Below, in pieces: positions 18,781 to 19,084 of a stretch of DNA of 19,084 nucleotides. The notes below the pieces were generated by a model that had not been told where the DNA came from, searched no databases, and saw only the letters and a program-made list of their open reading frames with translations. The DNA comes from Rhizophlyctis rosea. Lineage: Eukaryota > Chytridiomycota > Chytridiomycetes > Rhizophlyctidales > Rhizophlyctidaceae. Numbering within the stretch: the first letter of the stretch is position 1; each line of letters begins with the position of its first letter. The position numbers were made by a program, and so were the translations under genes. The stretch lies in assembly GCA_027596075.1 (NCBI GenBank), contig JADGJC010000535.1, positions 1 to 19,084 on the forward strand. Reading direction: 5' to 3'.

Positions 18781-19009
18781 ACATGAAATCCTGGTAAAAG
18801 TACGTAGTCACTAATCCTAAGCCTCTAACCATACACCCTGATACATCAACCTAATTATTAATGCGCCAACACCACGGCAAAGCCACGAAAATACATTATA
18901 CTATATAATTCTTTCACTAACCCTATTATGTAAATCAAAATAGTAGAATATATGTATGAGATCTAATAACGCCATCATTCCTATGTATTCTTTTGGTAAC
19001 GCAGGGGGT
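18781..19009. other. AT-rich gap
   Basis: AT-rich stretch of about 230 nt (for example TATACTATATAATTC near 18897) between the decayed gene and the tail of a possible minus-strand gene. It could be the 3' flank of that gene. No gene, repeat or RNA is seen. Confidence 0.4.
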
Positions 19010-19084
19010 TTAGACGCCATTATCGTTCCCCTCCTTGTTGACCTCCACAGCCGTCCCGTCCAATTTGCTGTCACCAGCCCCCCC
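19010..19084 (-). CDS. Possible C-terminal tail of a gene outside the window
   Basis: Reading leftwards from the window edge, one minus-strand frame stays open for 24 codons, ends in TAA at 19012-19010 and looks coding: AGDSKLDGTAVEVNKEGNDN. It is followed by AT-rich DNA that suits a 3' untranslated region. It is too short to assign a family, and chance is not excluded. Confidence 0.3.
   Translation of the reverse strand, partial: GGAGDSKLDGTAVEVNKEGNDNGV

Overview
The window looks like nuclear DNA of a fungus. Every protein I can recognise is eukaryotic. Most genes are broken by short GT-AG introns (about 56-134 nt in the models, one of 434 nt), intergenic gaps are only a few hundred bases, and an OCH1-type mannosyltransferase-like gene sits among housekeeping genes. 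An EFCAB11-like EF-hand protein and an SDS22-like LRR-cap protein fit an early-diverging, possibly zoosporic (chytrid-like) fungus better than a yeast. The phylum is inference only.

Layout, left to right. (1) 118-1201 (+): 3' part of an LRR-cap protein, cut by the window edge. (2) 1734-4418 (-): intronless CWC22 splicing factor with MIF4G and MA3 domains and a long repetitive R/S/D/E-rich tail. (3) 5144-6739 (-): type II membrane OCH1-like glycosyltransferase, 4 exons, one intron of 434 nt. (4) 7355-8405 (+): histidine phosphatase (phosphoglycerate-mutase superfamily), 2 exons. (5) 8747-10616 (-): Ran-binding protein (RanBP3/Yrb2/Hba1 or Nup50-like), 8 exons. (6) 11013-15138 (+): replicative DNA ligase I (CDC9/LIG1 type), 22 exons with a PCNA-binding box. 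(7) 15299-16077 (-): EFCAB11-like EF-hand protein, 5 exons. (8) 16499-16865 (+): 78-aa CYSTM-like cysteine-rich tail protein, 3 exons. (9) about 17050-18780 (-): decayed gene of unknown family, several frameshifts and stops. (10) 19010-19084 (-): possible C-terminal tail of a gene that continues outside.

Three divergent pairs share short promoters: glycosyltransferase/phosphatase, Ran-binding protein/DNA ligase, and EFCAB11-like/CYSTM-like. The genes do not form a pathway; this is ordinary compact fungal gene order. All exon models were built by eye: open frame, GT/AG signals, phase agreement and recalled family conservation.

I found no convincing new biological system. The most unusual signals are a repeated within-gene switch from C-rich to G-rich coding strand near 3' ends, a probable GC-AG intron and a 24-nt exon in the ligase gene, the decayed gene at 17-18.8 kb, and an oversized repeat-bearing intron in the glycosyltransferase gene.
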